Origin: Proteles cristata cristata | Lineage: Eukaryota; Chordata; Mammalia; Carnivora; Hyaenidae | Assembly (NCBI GenBank): GCA_017311185.1 | Contig: JAESUZ010004533.1 | Location: 124,001-188,000, forward strand | Direction of reading: 5' to 3' | DNA length: 64,000 nucleotides | Part shown: positions 9,218-21,070 of the stretch, piece by piece | Layout of the letters: each line of letters begins with the position of its first letter | How positions within the stretch are numbered: position 1 is the first letter of the stretch | Made by a program: the position numbers and the translations under genes | The notes under the pieces: generated by a model | What the model was told of the DNA's origin: nothing | Database searches by the model: none | The model's input: only the letters and a program-made list of their open reading frames with translations

Positions 9218-11395
9218 TCTGATTAATAATTTTTAAAGTATTGATACTCATAAGCCTGTAAATACTCCCAACTGAAATGGAAAAGGCCTGCCCCCTTCCT
9301 TCCCTTAAGAACACAAGTTCATTGTCTTCCCACATTTTCCTGCCAAATAAGTTTTCCAATTACTTGACTGGTTTTCTGGTGCTAGACACTCTAAGGAAAG
9401 GGAGAGAGAAAAAATACTGAGATCAGATACAGAGAAAAATGAGTTTTCCCTTGGCCTCGGTTCCAGAATATCGGTGCATGAGGTGTGTCAATAAAGTAAT
9501 GAAACAACCTTACCTTCATTGATACCACACAAATTGAGAATTGCTGAGAAGAACAGATGCAGGGAGAAGGGCTTTCTGCTTTCCCTTTTGTCCTCTTGTT
9601 GAGCTCCTCTTCTCTGGGGAAAAAAAAAATGCCATGTAATCACATCCTGGATGGAAGTCCCCCTCTCTTACCTAGAACTCTACGGCACTTGGCCTTGTCT
9701 TGAGAAGCTTCCACTATAGGGTTGTGTTTGCCAACTCTCCCCAGCTGCCAGCACCATGCTGAGCCATTCAGCCCTGTTACTCTACACACGTGTTGGTATC
9801 CTCCATTTTAGAGATGAGGATTGTGGCTGAGATGTTAAATTTGCCCAAGACAATGTAAACAGTGGACGTCTGAACCAGGTCAGGTTACCCAACGCCTGTT
9901 TAATCTGGATGTGTTCCTGTCTTCTCAGGACTTGGGAGGGTCAGGACCTGCCCCCATGGGTGACTGCTAGGGATGGAGAGACTGATCTCTAGGTTGAACT
10001 GGGCCAGTTCAAATGGGAGAGAGAATCTCCAGCTGTAAATTGCAGTCAAGAAACTGCTATGTTGTAGAATTAAACAGGCAACATTGGTTCTTTATAAAGA
10101 GCCTGAAAGCTGCCCTGTTCCCCAGGTTCTAGATGACCACTAGTATTTAGGACTGGGAACATTCTAACAAAGCAAAACGAGGGCTGGGTACCAGCTATTG
10201 CCCTGGTGGGTTCCAACTATAGCTTCCAATAAAGCTGGGGAAACAGCTTAGAGAATTAAAAATGGAACCCTAACGAATGGGTCACTTTACCTGATCATCA
10301 ATCCCCTTTACTTCCTCCTCTCCTCGGTTTTTGGGTGCCTTACTAGGCAGCCTCGTTACCTCAGGCTGATGGTTTTGGAGCAGAGACCTAGGTTCACACA
10401 TTCTGGGTTGAAGTCTCAATCCAATCTCCTGCCGGTTCTGTGACCTTAATAAATAAATCTTACTGAACTTAGTTGTCTTATGGGGATGGTAATACCTTTT
10501 CAGGGTTCTTTCCTCACCTTAAAGAAAAATAAAGAACCAGCACAGTACCCAAAACAAAGTAGGTTCTAAACCATGGAGTATTTAGGTGGCAGAATGGAAG
10601 GTAGACTGAGCTCTCTGGATTTGAGTCTAGTATTTCTTAGCCACAAATGTTGCCGTAAGCAAAAAGAAGTAACAATGGCCTTTTGTGGAGTGCCTGCTAT
10701 GAAGCAGACTGCTAGCATTTTCCTACATTACTCAATTATCATGACAATCTTGTGAAGCAAAAATGAGGGCATGGCAAAATATGAGGCTTGGCAAAACAAA
10801 ATGAATTGCCAAAGGCCCAGGGCTAGTAATGACAGAATCAGGATTTAAACATGTGTGGCCCTGGGCTCTTTCTGCCGTGTGTCCCAGCGGAGGGCAATGA
10901 GGGAAACACTGGAAATGTGGCTTGCTGAGAAATTTAGGGGGCTGTGTTTTTGGGGTCGGGGGGAGAAGGGTCACCCTCTCTGCACTGACAAGTGACTGCC
11001 TTATAATTTCTCTGAAGCCTCATTCTTCCCCTGCAACAGAGCTCTTTCTCACTGAAAATCATGAAATGGACTCGTGTGTTACAAGTCAGTTTTATGTGAA
11101 TTTGAGTTTGAAAAATAGCCTGTTTTTCCTGGGACACTGATCTCCTGGATAACCCCAATGTCAAAGGTTCTGACAAACCCACAGTGTAGGGAGCCCCAAA
11201 AAGTGAAAGCCATCTGGAGGCTAGTGACCCTCTTTAGGTGGCAAACTCTTATCTTTTCAGTTTAGCAGGTAGACATTCTCTGGCTCCCTGTACATTTGTC
11301 TGTCCCTATAGGCCACAGACAAGGGGCCAAATGTTTTCTTTCATGTCTGAGAGTATGATTCTGAAGACTGATACCACTTTATACAAATGTTACTT
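9218..11395. other. Intergenic with MIR fragments
   Basis: No gene is recognised. MIR-like pieces occur at about 9780-9900 (minus), 10370-10570 (plus, with 'CCAGCACAGTACCCAAAACA') and 10650-10870 (minus, with 'GGCCCAGGGCTAGTAATGAC'). The remaining sequence is unassigned. Confidence 0.5.
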
Positions 11396-11585
11396 TTTTA
11401 ATGTTTTATTTGAGAGAAAGAGAGAGCACGAGCGAGGATGAGCAGGGGAGGGGCAGAGAGGGAGGGAGACAGAGAAAGAGAGGGAGGGAGACAGAGGATC
11501 TATGCTGGGCTCAAACTCACGAACCCTGAGATCATGACCTGAGCTGAAGTCGGACTCTCAACCAGCTGAGCCACCCAGGAGCCCC
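11396..11585 (-). mobile_element. CAN-SINE, first of a tight trio
   Basis: The head is at 11585 and the A tail at the left. Probable target duplication TATACAAATGTTA at 11380-11392 versus TATACAAATATTA just right of the element. The body contains a tandem GAGGGAGGGAGACAGAGAAA-like expansion. Confidence 0.9.
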
Positions 11586-11605
11586 TATACAAATATTAGT
11601 TTTTA

Positions 11606-11819
11606 TTTAAAAAATTTGTTTAATGTTTATTTTTGAGAGAAAGAGATAGAGTGCAAGCAGGGGAGGGGGCAGAGAGAGAGGGAAATACAGAATTTGAAGC
11701 AGACTCCAGCCTCTGAGCTGTCAGCACAGAGCCCAACGTGGGGCTCAAACCCATGGATAGTGAGATCATGACCTGACCCAAAGTTGGACACTTAACTGAC
11801 TGAGCCACTCAGGCACCCC
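11606..11819 (-). mobile_element. CAN-SINE, second of the trio
   Basis: The head is at 11819 (GGGGTGCCTGAGTGGCTCAG). It is flanked by ACAAATATTAGTTTTTAT and ACAAATATTACTTTTTAAAT. The same short host sequence was therefore duplicated by two insertions in succession. Confidence 0.9.
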
Positions 11820-11856
11820 TACAAATATTACTTTTTAAATGTAGATTACACATACC

Positions 11857-12088
11857 TTTTTTTTTTTTTTAGTGTTTTTTATTTATTTCTGAGAGAGAGA
11901 GAGAGAGAGAGAGAGAGTATGTACAGGGGAGAGTCAGAGAGAGAGGGAGACACAGAATCCAAAACAGGCTCCAGGCTCCGAGCTAGCTGTCAGCACAGAG
12001 CCCGACGTGGGGCTCGAACCCACGAACCGCGAGATAATGACCTGAGCCGAAGTCGGACGCTCAACCGACCGAGCCACCCAGGCGCCCC
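11857..12088 (-). mobile_element. CAN-SINE, third of the trio
   Basis: This is a well-preserved copy with head GGGGCGCCTGGGTGGCTCGG at 12088 and a good B-box-like GGGTTCGAGCCCC on the minus strand. It contains an uninterrupted (GA)n run at 11890-11916. The short flanking ACACATAC is the probable target duplication. Confidence 0.93.
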
Positions 12089-12449
12089 ACACATACTTTT
12101 TTTTTTTTTTATTAACTGGGGCTATGCTGTCCACTGTCAAAATACTTTGGAGGTTAGTATTTAGAGTAGGGCTCATTGTCTTTCTCTTAGTTCAATAGCT
12201 ATCAGGTCTCTGAAAAATAGAGCCTCAGTCCAGGGGATTTTACAGGGCCATACTAGGGGCATCCTGTCTTGGTGGCCTGTGTGGTCCACTGGGATCACTG
12301 CCCAATGTGAAGCTCTGGTCGGCTGAGTGGACACACCTAAAGGAGTCTGGAGGTCAAGCTTGTTTGTGTTGGGTTTACAGGCCTAGGTTGTATCACCTGG
12401 CCAGTTTACATTTTCCAAAACTAGGATCCTTGGCCCTGGTCTCTGCCAT
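12089..12449. other. Intergenic, nothing recognised
   Basis: A T-rich run near 12098-12111, then unassigned sequence with no supported gene. Confidence 0.4.
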
Positions 12450-12775
12450 CACAATCCCTCCCGCGGCCCTATCAGAATACTCCCCGGCAGTATACTCCTA
12501 CCCCTTCACGCCCTGCTGAGACGCCCCCCTCCTCCATGCTGATTTTTCTGATACCCAGCCATGTGCATGTGCTTCCTTCTCTGAGGGCCTCCCACACCTT
12601 TTTCATACTGACCTTGGGCCCAGTGATTTACTGTGCTTTTATTTTTAAATTTACTTTTTTGTCTCTGACTAGCCTGTAAATTCCTCAGGGTCAGGCCCCA
12701 TACCTCATTCATCTTTGTGCTATCAGGACTTTTCATACCTACCACATACTGAGTGCTCAATACATAGCATGAATG
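12450..12775 (+). mobile_element. L2 LINE 3' fragment
   Basis: L2 landmarks are present ('TTCCTCAGGGTCAGGCCCCA', 'TGAGTGCTCAATACATA'), ending in a short ATGAATGG-like 3' end. The copy is old and diverged. Confidence 0.5.
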
Positions 12776-12864
12776 GAAAAGAGGCTGAACATACCAATCT
12801 CATATGATTCTATAACCTAATCCACCATCTGCATTCTAATTTGTCAATTAAGGCAATAATATTC

Positions 12865-13072
12865 TTTTTTTTTTTTTAAAAGGTTTTTATTTATTTATTT
12901 TTGGGAGAGAAAAAGAGAGAGAGAGTGAGCAGGGGTAGAGAGAGAGAACCCCAAATATGCTCTGTGCTGTCAGTGCAGGGCCGGATGTGGGGTTGATTCC
13001 ATAAACCGTGAGATCTTGACCTGAGTTGAAATCAGGTCAGAAGCATAGCAGATTGAGCCACCCAGGCACCTC
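12865..13072 (-). mobile_element. CAN-SINE, diverged
   Basis: The head is at 13072 with a decayed start (GAGGTGCCTGGGTGGCTCAA) and a T-rich left end at 12865. Many substitutions suggest an older insertion. Confidence 0.85.
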
Positions 13073-13089
13073 ATCAGTGACATTTCTAA

Positions 13090-14040
13090 ATAATATAGGA
13101 CCACCCCCACCATCCTTTTAACAGAAGTTTTTGAGTTTGATGTTTCTCTATGATTAGGTTCTGGTTATACATTCCATGCCAGGATACTATACAAGTGATG
13201 TGATCTCACAATATCACATCTAGAGGCAAATTAGATCTATTTGCCCCTCATTGGTGACATTAATTTTGGTATACAGACAACGTCAGATTTCCTCTCTGTA
13301 TGGTTCTATTTTCTGCCTTGTTACTGATAAGCAGTCTGTGGGGAGATGCTTGAAGTCTGTGAGGATATCCTGCTCCTCATCAAAGTTTCCCTCCTAAATT
13401 TAGCATTGACCGATCATAATCCAATCAGTACTATCTTTACTGTAATGCAAAATGATTTTCAACTCCAACATTTATCTTTTGGTTCTTGGTATTTTCTAAG
13501 CAAGAGCCCTGCCTTCTCCATGACTTATTTAGTAATTTATTTATTTATTATCAGTATGAACTGATGGATTCCTACTTTTCCACAATTTGTAATTCGCTAT
13601 TTTTCTTAATTCTTTTGGCTCAAATTTCCTCGGATTTGGTAAAAGTCCCTTCAAATTCCTGTGTGCTTGTGACATTGTCCCATCATTTGTGGCACAAAAT
13701 GGTTTCTGCCACATCTTAGGGGTTCTATACCCCAGTCCTGGAATCAAGTATTTTTCTGGTTCCTTTTAGTGGCGACTGGTATCAGACACCAATATTAGGG
13801 AGCTATGTAAGCTCATTGTTACTAGATATCATTGCTTTTAGGCCCTCACAGCAGACAGACTTAGGGAATATATGCATGTATTGTTTATACATACATACAA
13901 TTGTACACATGTAGCTATATACATATACAAACACACTATAGAGGTCATGAGTTCACACTGACATCTCCAATTTCAATCCATTTACACTTTTGTTTATTAT
14001 CCCCTCTTCCATATTTGTATTTCCTTTCTTCTACAGCAAG
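13090..14040 (-). mobile_element. L1 (L1ME-like) 3' UTR remnant
   Basis: The order of landmarks fits the antisense 3' UTR of old mammalian L1s: 'TCCTCGGATTTGGTAAAAGT', 'GACATTGTCCCATCATTTG', 'GGTTCCTTTTAGTGGCGACT', 'AGGCCCTCACAGCAGACAGA', an AT-rich ATACATACA tract, and 'GACATCTCCAATTTCAATCC'. No coding sequence remains. Confidence 0.65.
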
Positions 14041-14769
14041 ACCTCTAGGATAGAGTCCCTTAATGTTTCATTAATATTAAACATTTCATTAACATTTAAG
14101 AAGTAGGCTGAGTGAAAAGAGCCCAGGGAGACCGACAGGGAACAACCAGAAAAGGAGGAGAAAGCCAGTGAAGGGGATGTCAAAGAATTCACGGGAGAAG
14201 GAGCATCATCATGGAGACAGCGCTCAGCCCTGTCAAATTTTAAACCACTTTACAACAGGATTTTAAATAGTTTTTAAATATTCACATATACTCCTGCTGT
14301 GGACCTCAGCACCTGTTTTCGGTTTGACGCTCCCTTCCGGGATCTGTGCATGGGAGCCCTTGCCTGTGTACTGCACAACTGTGACAAGTCTGCATTATAA
14401 CTTAGAGTTTTGCTTTTTACTTGAGATTATTTTTTAACGTGTTCATTTGCCATGTGTCCTCCTCCCCTGTTTAATCGCTGTAGTGGTTAAAGAGGGGAGA
14501 GGCCTCCTTTCTTTCAGCTTCTAGGGTTTCCCTCCCCGCTCCTTTCCCCCTTCATCGGCTCACTCCCCCCGACTCTGTGGAACAGACAGGGGCTACAGTG
14601 TTTGCTATGGTGAAAACTTACGGAGACCCTGATAGTCAGTCCAACACAACAGCGATTGCACCTGTTTACAATCTAACATAGGCCAGCTGCTATGTTTACA
14701 TGTATTGAAAGACCTGACTTAAGAGCTTCTCTATGCTATTAACTTAATCATTAATTATTTCATCTTCCA
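14041..14769. other. Intergenic, nothing recognised
   Basis: No gene is seen. A C-rich stretch at 14525-14575 is mildly GC-rich, and a short direct repeat of CATTAATATTAA-type sequence lies at 14066-14095. Otherwise unassigned. Confidence 0.4.
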
Positions 14770-14945
14770 AACAACCTTATGAAGTATTATAATTATCATC
14801 CTCATTACATCTGAGGAAACTGAGGTGAAGAAAGATTACATAACTTGCCCAAGATCACATAGCTAGCAAGCAGCAGGTGTAGGATTTGGGCCCAGAAAGT
14901 CTGGCTTTGGGGCCCAGGTTCTTAATCATCACACTATAATGCCTC
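14770..14945 (-). mobile_element. MIR SINE
   Basis: A fairly complete antisense MIR: 'ATCTGAGGAAACTGAGG', then 'AACTTGCCCAAGATCACATA', then 'AGCTAGCAAG' and the decayed tRNA-like head with TTCTTAATCATCACACTATA. Confidence 0.8.
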
Positions 14946-14990
14946 CCTAGGATTAAATCCAAATTAAAAGAATAAAAGAACCAAATCCAG

Positions 14991-15206
14991 GGGTGCCTGG
15001 GTGTCTCAGTCGGTTAAGCATCTGACTTTGGCTCAGGTCATGATCTCATGTTTTGGGAGTTTGAGCCCCACGTTGGGCTCTGTGCTGACAGCTCAGAGCC
15101 TGGAGCCTGCTTCAGATTCTGTGTGTTTCTCTCTGCCCCTCCCCAACTTGTGCTCTGTTTCTTTCTCTCTCTCTCTCTCAAAAATAAATACAACATTAAA
15201 AAAAAA
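14991..15206 (+). mobile_element. CAN-SINE
   Basis: The head begins GGGTGCCTGGGTGTCTCAGT at 14991, with the 'GACAGCTCAGAGCCTGGAGC' body, a (CT)n tract and an A tail. The flanks CCAAATCCAG (14981-14990) and CCAAATCCAA after the tail form the target duplication. Confidence 0.93.
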
Positions 15207-16734
15207 GGATCCAAATCCAAAGTTGTTGAAGGAACTGGAGCCAGTTTTCCTTCTAAGTGAGTGTACTTGGTGTTTCCTTCTTTTAGAATATATTGTTTAG
15301 TGTATATGTGCATTCCCCAATAGATGTAAGAGCTGGGAGGCTAGGGAGGGAGCCTGCTCTTTATGTCTTCGCTCCTAGTGCCTTGTGCAGTGTGCATGGT
15401 AGATGTGCCCTCAATATTTGCTGAAGGAGAAGGAAAGGGAGGAAAGGAGGATGGTAAATGGCAGGTAGGTCTTCGGTTGGAGATGGGAGGGCAGGTGGGG
15501 ATAAATTGTAGCATTTGTGTGTGTGACTTTTGGGAGAGTTGAGCTTTGAGGGGCCACAACAGGGTGAGGTTTTCCACTTCTGGCATCCAGGGTAGGATGG
15601 GCCAGAGGGGCCAGAGGGATGAGTTCAGGCCAGAGGGATGAGATCTACCCAGGGATTCTTCGTGCCAGTCAAATGGTGAAACCCTGGTCCAGAGAGCTGT
15701 TGCCAGGGTTCAGAAGAGGGTGGATGCAAGGTGGGAGGGGAGAGCCAGGTAGGAGTAAACCCTTGAAGGAAGGAACCAGTCGTGTCTGTGAGTTACCTTG
15801 CTCTGGGAAACACATGTGCTACCATGGTAGCTCTGGAGCACCTAGAGCTGCCTGCGTACTTGCCTTCTGGTCATTGCCTGTAAGCCCAATGGTGGAAACT
15901 CTCAATTAACTTAAATGTCTCTGAACTCTTCCCTTAAGTGCTAGGTATGGTGGCAGACTGCCTGCAAACATACAAATGTCCTTAGGAAAGTGGGCTTGTA
16001 GCGATGAGTCACACACAGAGTGTCAGGACTACTGAAGCTTTTCTTTCCAGGAAGCAGCTTTATTTGTACCAGCACAGGTTCAGCAGCCTAAGAGCCCTGA
16101 GCCCAGAATGAAGGGGTGGGGGAGGGTAGCTTTTGTACGATTTTTGTTCCTTTGTCTCCCATATATGGTGACATACAGTCTGAATGGGCAGTCTGTGTTA
16201 CACAGTTGTGAGAAATGTTGTGCACGCACACACAGACAGCTTGTCTTCCCTGTGTCTTGAGGTTCTCACCACATTCCTTCGGGAGGGGCTCTACCACAGG
16301 CTTTTGGTTTCTAGCACCCTGGTACTCAAGTTCTTTGAAAGAGTAGGAGAGGTTGAGGGCCACTCCTGAAAGAGATAAAAACAAGGTGCTGATTCTGTCG
16401 TCACCTGTCTTTGGGACCCTAGGACCTTTGCAACTCACTGTCTTTAATCTGTCAGAAAGGAGGCAATGCATTTACATAGTTTTTCAGTTATGCTAATGAT
16501 CAAATGAAACAATGCGTTGAAAGTTTTTGGAAAAGTGTAAAGTACTATAAAATGTAGTTAATATTAACGTTGACATTTTTTGCACTAGATAACACAATGC
16601 AGTGATAAATTAACTACATGTTGGTGAAGTGTCACCCAACCCCCAGCCTGGGTCCTCCATCCTACTGTCTTCCTAAGAAATAGAGTCATATTCTCAAAAG
16701 GACGAAGTGGGGAAAATATTAATAGATATACTGA
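15207..16734. other. Intergenic, mostly unassigned
   Basis: A short L2-like 3' end may lie at 15350-15440 ('GTGCCTTGTGCAGTGTGCAT'). A local duplication of GCCAGAGGGATGAG lies at 15611-15645. The 96- and 127-codon frames here show no domain or codon pattern I can support as genes. Confidence 0.4.
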
Positions 16735-17165
16735 TTTGCTACTGATGCCATAAATTACCACAAACTTAGTGACTTCAAAATAACGCAAATTATTATCTAC
16801 TGGTTCTGGAGGTCAGAAGTCTGAGAGGAGTCTCCCTGAACTAAAATCAAGGTGTCCATAGGCCTCTGTCCCATCCTGGAGGCTCAAGGGAGAATTGTTT
16901 CCTTGCCTCTTCCAGCTTCTAGAGGCTGCCCGCATCTCTATAGATGCCTTACAGTCCCCTTTTCCCATCTTCAAAGCCTGTGATGTTACAGTTCTCCGTG
17001 CCTTTCTGCTTTTTCCACTCTTGATTGACCCTGTGAGTGCATTAGGCCCATTGGAATAATGAGGATGGTCTCCCTATTTTAATTCCCCTTTGCCATGTAA
17101 CCTAACAGGTTCTGGAAATTAGAACATGAACATCTTTGGGGGGGACATTATTCTGCCTACCACAG
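16735..17165. mobile_element. ERV-type LTR remnant, subfamily unresolved
   Basis: The segment is bounded by TTGCTACTGATGCCATAAAT and 'TTATTCTGCCTACCACA' and contains 'GGTTCTGGAGGTCAGAAGTC', typical of an old ERVL/MaLR-class LTR consensus as remembered. It is a non-coding solo fragment with no internal viral genes. Confidence 0.5.
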
Positions 17166-17819
17166 TATATACCTGGTAAATATTTTTATCTGCAAAGAAT
17201 TTTAGCAAAACCGAAAATGGAAAAATCAAAACACTCTCTAACTTCTTGGTAATAAAGCCTTCCAGTACTACTGGATAACTCCTAGTGATGTTCTTTTTCG
17301 TGGGAAAGCAGCAACACCTAGTGTCTCTCCAAATAAATTTCAACAGAAAACATAAAGCATCCTGTAATTAAAAATACAATAGAAGGTGCAGCTCAGTGCC
17401 TGATGGTGGAGAAAGGAAATTCTCATGGCTCATAGAGGGAAAAGGCTGGTGATTTTCTCTTCTATCTGTTCTTTAGATGTAGTTGTGAGCCCCCACATAC
17501 ACGCATGTATCTAGAAATATTTAAATTAATTCTGTTTGGGGCATGGCACAATATTGGGCTCTGTGATCAATGAAGGAAGATAAGAACATGATCCCCATCC
17601 TCAAATTGCTTCTTATCTCATTAGGAAGACAGGACATGCATTGGCAATTAAAGCATATGTATGTACCCATTTACTCATGTATATGTACCCACTAGAGACT
17701 TAATGGCCAAGGGTACCGCTTATAATTAGGTTTAGTTGTACATCTATCAAAACCCAAAAGAACACTGGCTTAAATCTCAGAGAAATTTACTTTCTATCCT
17801 TGTGAAAGAATTTGTATAG
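17166..17819. other. Intergenic, possible L2-like scrap
   Basis: No gene is seen. Around 17540-17650 the wording 'GATCCCCATCCTCAAATTGC' and 'AGGAAGACAGGACATGCATT' resembles an antisense LINE2-like 3' end. The rest is AT-rich and unassigned. Confidence 0.35.
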
Positions 17820-18410
17820 TCACTGGCATCACCTTGAAAAGTTAAACATAGAGTTACCATAGGACTCAGCAGTTCCATAGCTAAATACATATCCAAGGGA
17901 ATTGAAAACACACTTCCATGCAAAAACTTGTACGCTGATGATTCTTAGCACATATAATAACCATAAAGTGGAAATGACACAAATGTCCACCAACTGACAA
18001 ATGGGTAAACAAAATGTAATCTATCCGTATAATGGAATATTATTCAGCCATAAAAAGGAATGAAGTACTGGTACATGCCACAGTGTGGAAGAACCTGGAA
18101 GCCATTATACTCAGTGGAAGAATCCAGAAACAGAGGCCACATAGTGTGTGATTCTATTTATATGAAATGTTCAGAACAGGTAAATTCATAGAGACACAAA
18201 ACGGATTAGTAGTTGCTAGGGACTGGAGAGTGGGAAGAGAAGAAGGGAAGTGACAGAGTTTATTTTGGGGGTGATAAAAATGTTCTGGAATTAGTGGTGA
18301 TGGTTGAACAGCTTTGTGCATGTGCCAAAAGCCCTAACCACCATTGAATTGTATATTTTAGGTGGGTGAATTGTTTGGTATGTGAATTATATCTCAATAA
18401 GGTTACTAAA
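17820..18410 (+). mobile_element. L1 LINE, ORF2 end and 3' UTR
   Basis: Clear sense L1 landmarks: 'TGTCCACCAACTGACAAATG', 'GGAATATTATTCAGCCATAA', 'GTTGCTAGGGACTGGAGAGT' and a closing 'TATATCTCAATAAGG'. It is 5'-truncated and frame-broken, so inactive. Confidence 0.85.
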
Positions 18411-19136
18411 AGCATGTCAGGAGGGTCAAGGAGGCAAAAATGGGTGATGAATAATTTGAGGACACAGAAAAGAGATTGGAAAAGTACCTCCTATGAGTTG
18501 TTTGCCCCCCTCCCCCCAGCTCCTTCTCCAGGCCTCAGAGTGGTTGCCTCTTTCTTTCCCATGTATTAGGCCTCCTTTCTCTCCTCCTACCCAACTACAA
18601 ACAGCAGAATGTTCACTGTGTGAGGCTGACCTGGCCCCAGACAGGGAGAGAGATAGCATTTCTGATCCCTATGGAGATAAAATGGAGAATGTACTGATGG
18701 AAACAGAATGGAATAGGGTTCACACCCCCTGCTACTCATGGTGTCCCCACATGGGAGGTGCTTCTGGTTCAAGAGAACAAGTGTCCTTGGGAGTCTCTGG
18801 CCCTGATAGGACAGGGGAGGGGCTCTGTGAGCTTGATACATCCCTGTGGCCCACAGAGAACAGTTTACCCATCTGTTTGCAGGATGAAGAATCTTAGGAT
18901 TGCCTGTGTCCCTAATCTCCATGGGGTATGTGAACTAGCAGTGCCTGTCCCCACTCCCCTGGCTGGCCTGGCTCTGGGCCCTCAACCTATTGATCCTCCC
19001 CCCAATCCCCACTGATAAAGCAGAACAAACATTCTGACACCTCCTTCCCAAACATGTGGCTTTATTCTTGATCTGTCTCCTGTTCGTCCTGTGCTATAGG
19101 TATCAAGTACCCTCCCTCCCTCCCTTCGTTCTCTTT
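18411..19136. other. Intergenic, nothing recognised
   Basis: A 134-codon open frame (18493-18897) exists but has no recognisable domain, promoter or splice context. Sequence at 18600-19020 is GC-moderate and unassigned. Confidence 0.35.
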
Positions 19137-19180
19137 TCCTTCCTTCCTTCCTTCCTTCCTTCCTTCCTTCCTTCCTTCCT
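19137..19180. repeat. (TTCC)n microsatellite
   Basis: Eleven nearly perfect TTCC units inside a longer pyrimidine-rich stretch from about 19110 to 19215. It is a homopurine/homopyrimidine mirror tract and likely polymorphic. Confidence 0.95.
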
Positions 19181-19559
19181 ATCATTCTTTTATTCATTCT
19201 TTCTCTTTTTCTGTTTTTGGAGTTGTCACACAAATGAAACTTTATTTGTGGCAAATAAGGAGATCACACAGAATAATTTCCAAAGCTGTGACCCCTCAAG
19301 TACTGTTTCTGACACCACTGTAAAAGTTATTTCACTCTAAAAGGTCTTTATCAACAGTACAGATTGGATTCAGCTCCATGCGTTACCTCAAGTGACTCAT
19401 GTCTGCCCCTATGAACTTCCTCCTCATATTCATGGATTTCAGGTATCTGTGTAGTGTGGAGATGCATGGAGGTTGAGTCTGAGGTGGTGGAACCACCATC
19501 AAAGATAGAGTCCCAACTGTCACATCCAGGAGAAGTGCAAAGAGACATGATGGCTAAAT

Positions 19560-19795
19560 GTCACATGGTATCTAGGATGGGATGACATTAGGTAGAAACT
19601 AAGAAAATATGAATAAAATATGGAATTTGGTTAATAATAATGTATTGATGTTGTTTTTTAAATTGAGACAAATGTGCCATACTCATGTAAGATGGTCATC
19701 ACAGGGAAAACTGAGTTTGAGGTGTATGGGAACTCTCTGTATTGTCTTTGAAATTTTTCTATAAATCTAAAATTATTCTAAAATTAAAACTCCAT
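19560..19795 (+). mobile_element. L1 LINE 3' end
   Basis: It carries 'TAATAATGTATTGATGTTG', 'GTATGGGAACTCTCTGTATT' and 'TTTTTCTATAAATCTAAAAT', the usual 3' end of old L1M elements, ending in an AT-rich tail. Confidence 0.65.
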
Positions 19796-19925
19796 TTACC
19801 ACTCCCCACACCCATTAACCACTCCTCCCCACCCCCCACCAAATATAGTGTCCTCATCTTCATCAGAGCATTTAGCTCTGGACTAGCCAGATCGTTTTAA
19901 AGGAAGAGTGTCATCCCATATGCCT

Positions 19926-20033
19926 ACTTTTTTATTTATTTTTTAAAAGATCTTTAAAATTACTTTTAAGTAATTGCTGCATCCAATGTGGGGCTTGAAC
20001 TCACAACCCTGAGATCAAGAGTCACAGACACCC
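19926..20033 (-). mobile_element. Short older CAN-SINE
   Basis: The antisense body has 'CCAATGTGGGGCTTGAACTC' and 'ACAACCCTGAGATCAAGAGT', typical of the older CAN-SINE class shared with caniforms. The right end is partly lost. The flanking CCCATATGCCT at 19916-19925 region and 20035-20043 region is the target duplication. Confidence 0.8.
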
Positions 20034-20679
20034 CCCATATGCCTTTAAAGGGTAGTTCTCCATACTACTTGTATCATCAGTGCAGCCTGGAAAAGATCCA
20101 TTTATCTATGTATAAAGGACAGGGTTTTAAAGTTCTGGGTGAGTGGATAAGATGAGCAGAAGTGCACATTCTGGTCCCAGGATGAATGAAGCCTTAAAGG
20201 TCAGTGAGTGACTATGGTAACCTTGGTCCATGTCCGAATGGCTGTTAGGAAAGAATTGACCCATGAAGACACATCTTAGGGCACTGAGGTAAATTTTGCA
20301 TCTATGGCAGAGCCAAAGGTCAGGAGCTGAGGTGCAGTGAGCTCTGTGCCAAACTCAAGAGCATAGTCTGAGAGTGAGCAGGGGTTGAGGGGTATGTGTA
20401 AACCATGTAACTGGGTCAGTCAGAAGTGGGCTCAGGAGCTCTGGTTCCCAGGCTTCTGATTGGGTGCACAATGGGCCTGCACACTTCTTGTGACAAACTG
20501 TTAAAGGTAGACAGCCTGGCTGACAAAATGCCTATGTCCACTCCTCCGGGGGACACTGCTGAGGAGAGATTGAAGAGGTGGAGGGAGGGGAGAGAAATGA
20601 CTTGGCAGCCTGTGCTACTCTTTAAGCAGTGACTTGTTTTCCTAGGGAGGTGCTTACATATTCAGTGTCTTGTGCTGAA
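20034..20679. other. Intergenic, nothing recognised
   Basis: No supported gene, RNA or repeat. Base composition is average. Confidence 0.35.
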
Positions 20680-21070
20680 TAGTGTCTCTCAAATTCATAT
20701 CTACTGGGAACCTCAGAATGTGACCTTAGTTTGAAATAGGGTCTTTGCAGATACAATTATTTAAGATGAGGTCATCCTGGGTTCAAGTGGACCCTAACTC
20801 AACAACTTTTGTCTCTATAAGAGGAGACACACGGACACAGACGGGGAAGAAGTCTCTGTTAAGTTGGAGACAGTATGGAATGATACAGCCATAAGCCAGG
20901 GGACATAAGCCATGGATTGCTAGGAGCCACCAGAAGGAAGGAACAGGGAGTATGGCCCCATAGACACCTTGATTTTGGGTTTGTAGCCTCCAGAGTTGAG
21001 AAAGAATGCATTTCTTTTGTTCTAGGCTACCTAGCTTGTGGTTCTCTGTTATGGTGGCCTGAGGAAATCA
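20680..21070 (+). mobile_element. MLT1-type (MaLR) LTR
   Basis: Strong landmarks of an MLT1 LTR: 'CCTCAGAATGTGACCTTAGT', 'TAGGGTCTTTGCAGATACAA', 'AGATGAGGTCATCCTGGGTT', 'AGGAGCCACCAGAAGGAAGG' and 'TTCTCTGTTATGGTGGCCTG'. It is a solo, diverged copy without an internal region. Confidence 0.85.

Noticed and set aside
18493..18897. A 134-codon open frame in the intergenic part
   Set aside because: No recognisable domain, no splice sites framing it and no promoter. An overlapping 111-codon frame on the other strand shows the stretch is simply poor in stops.
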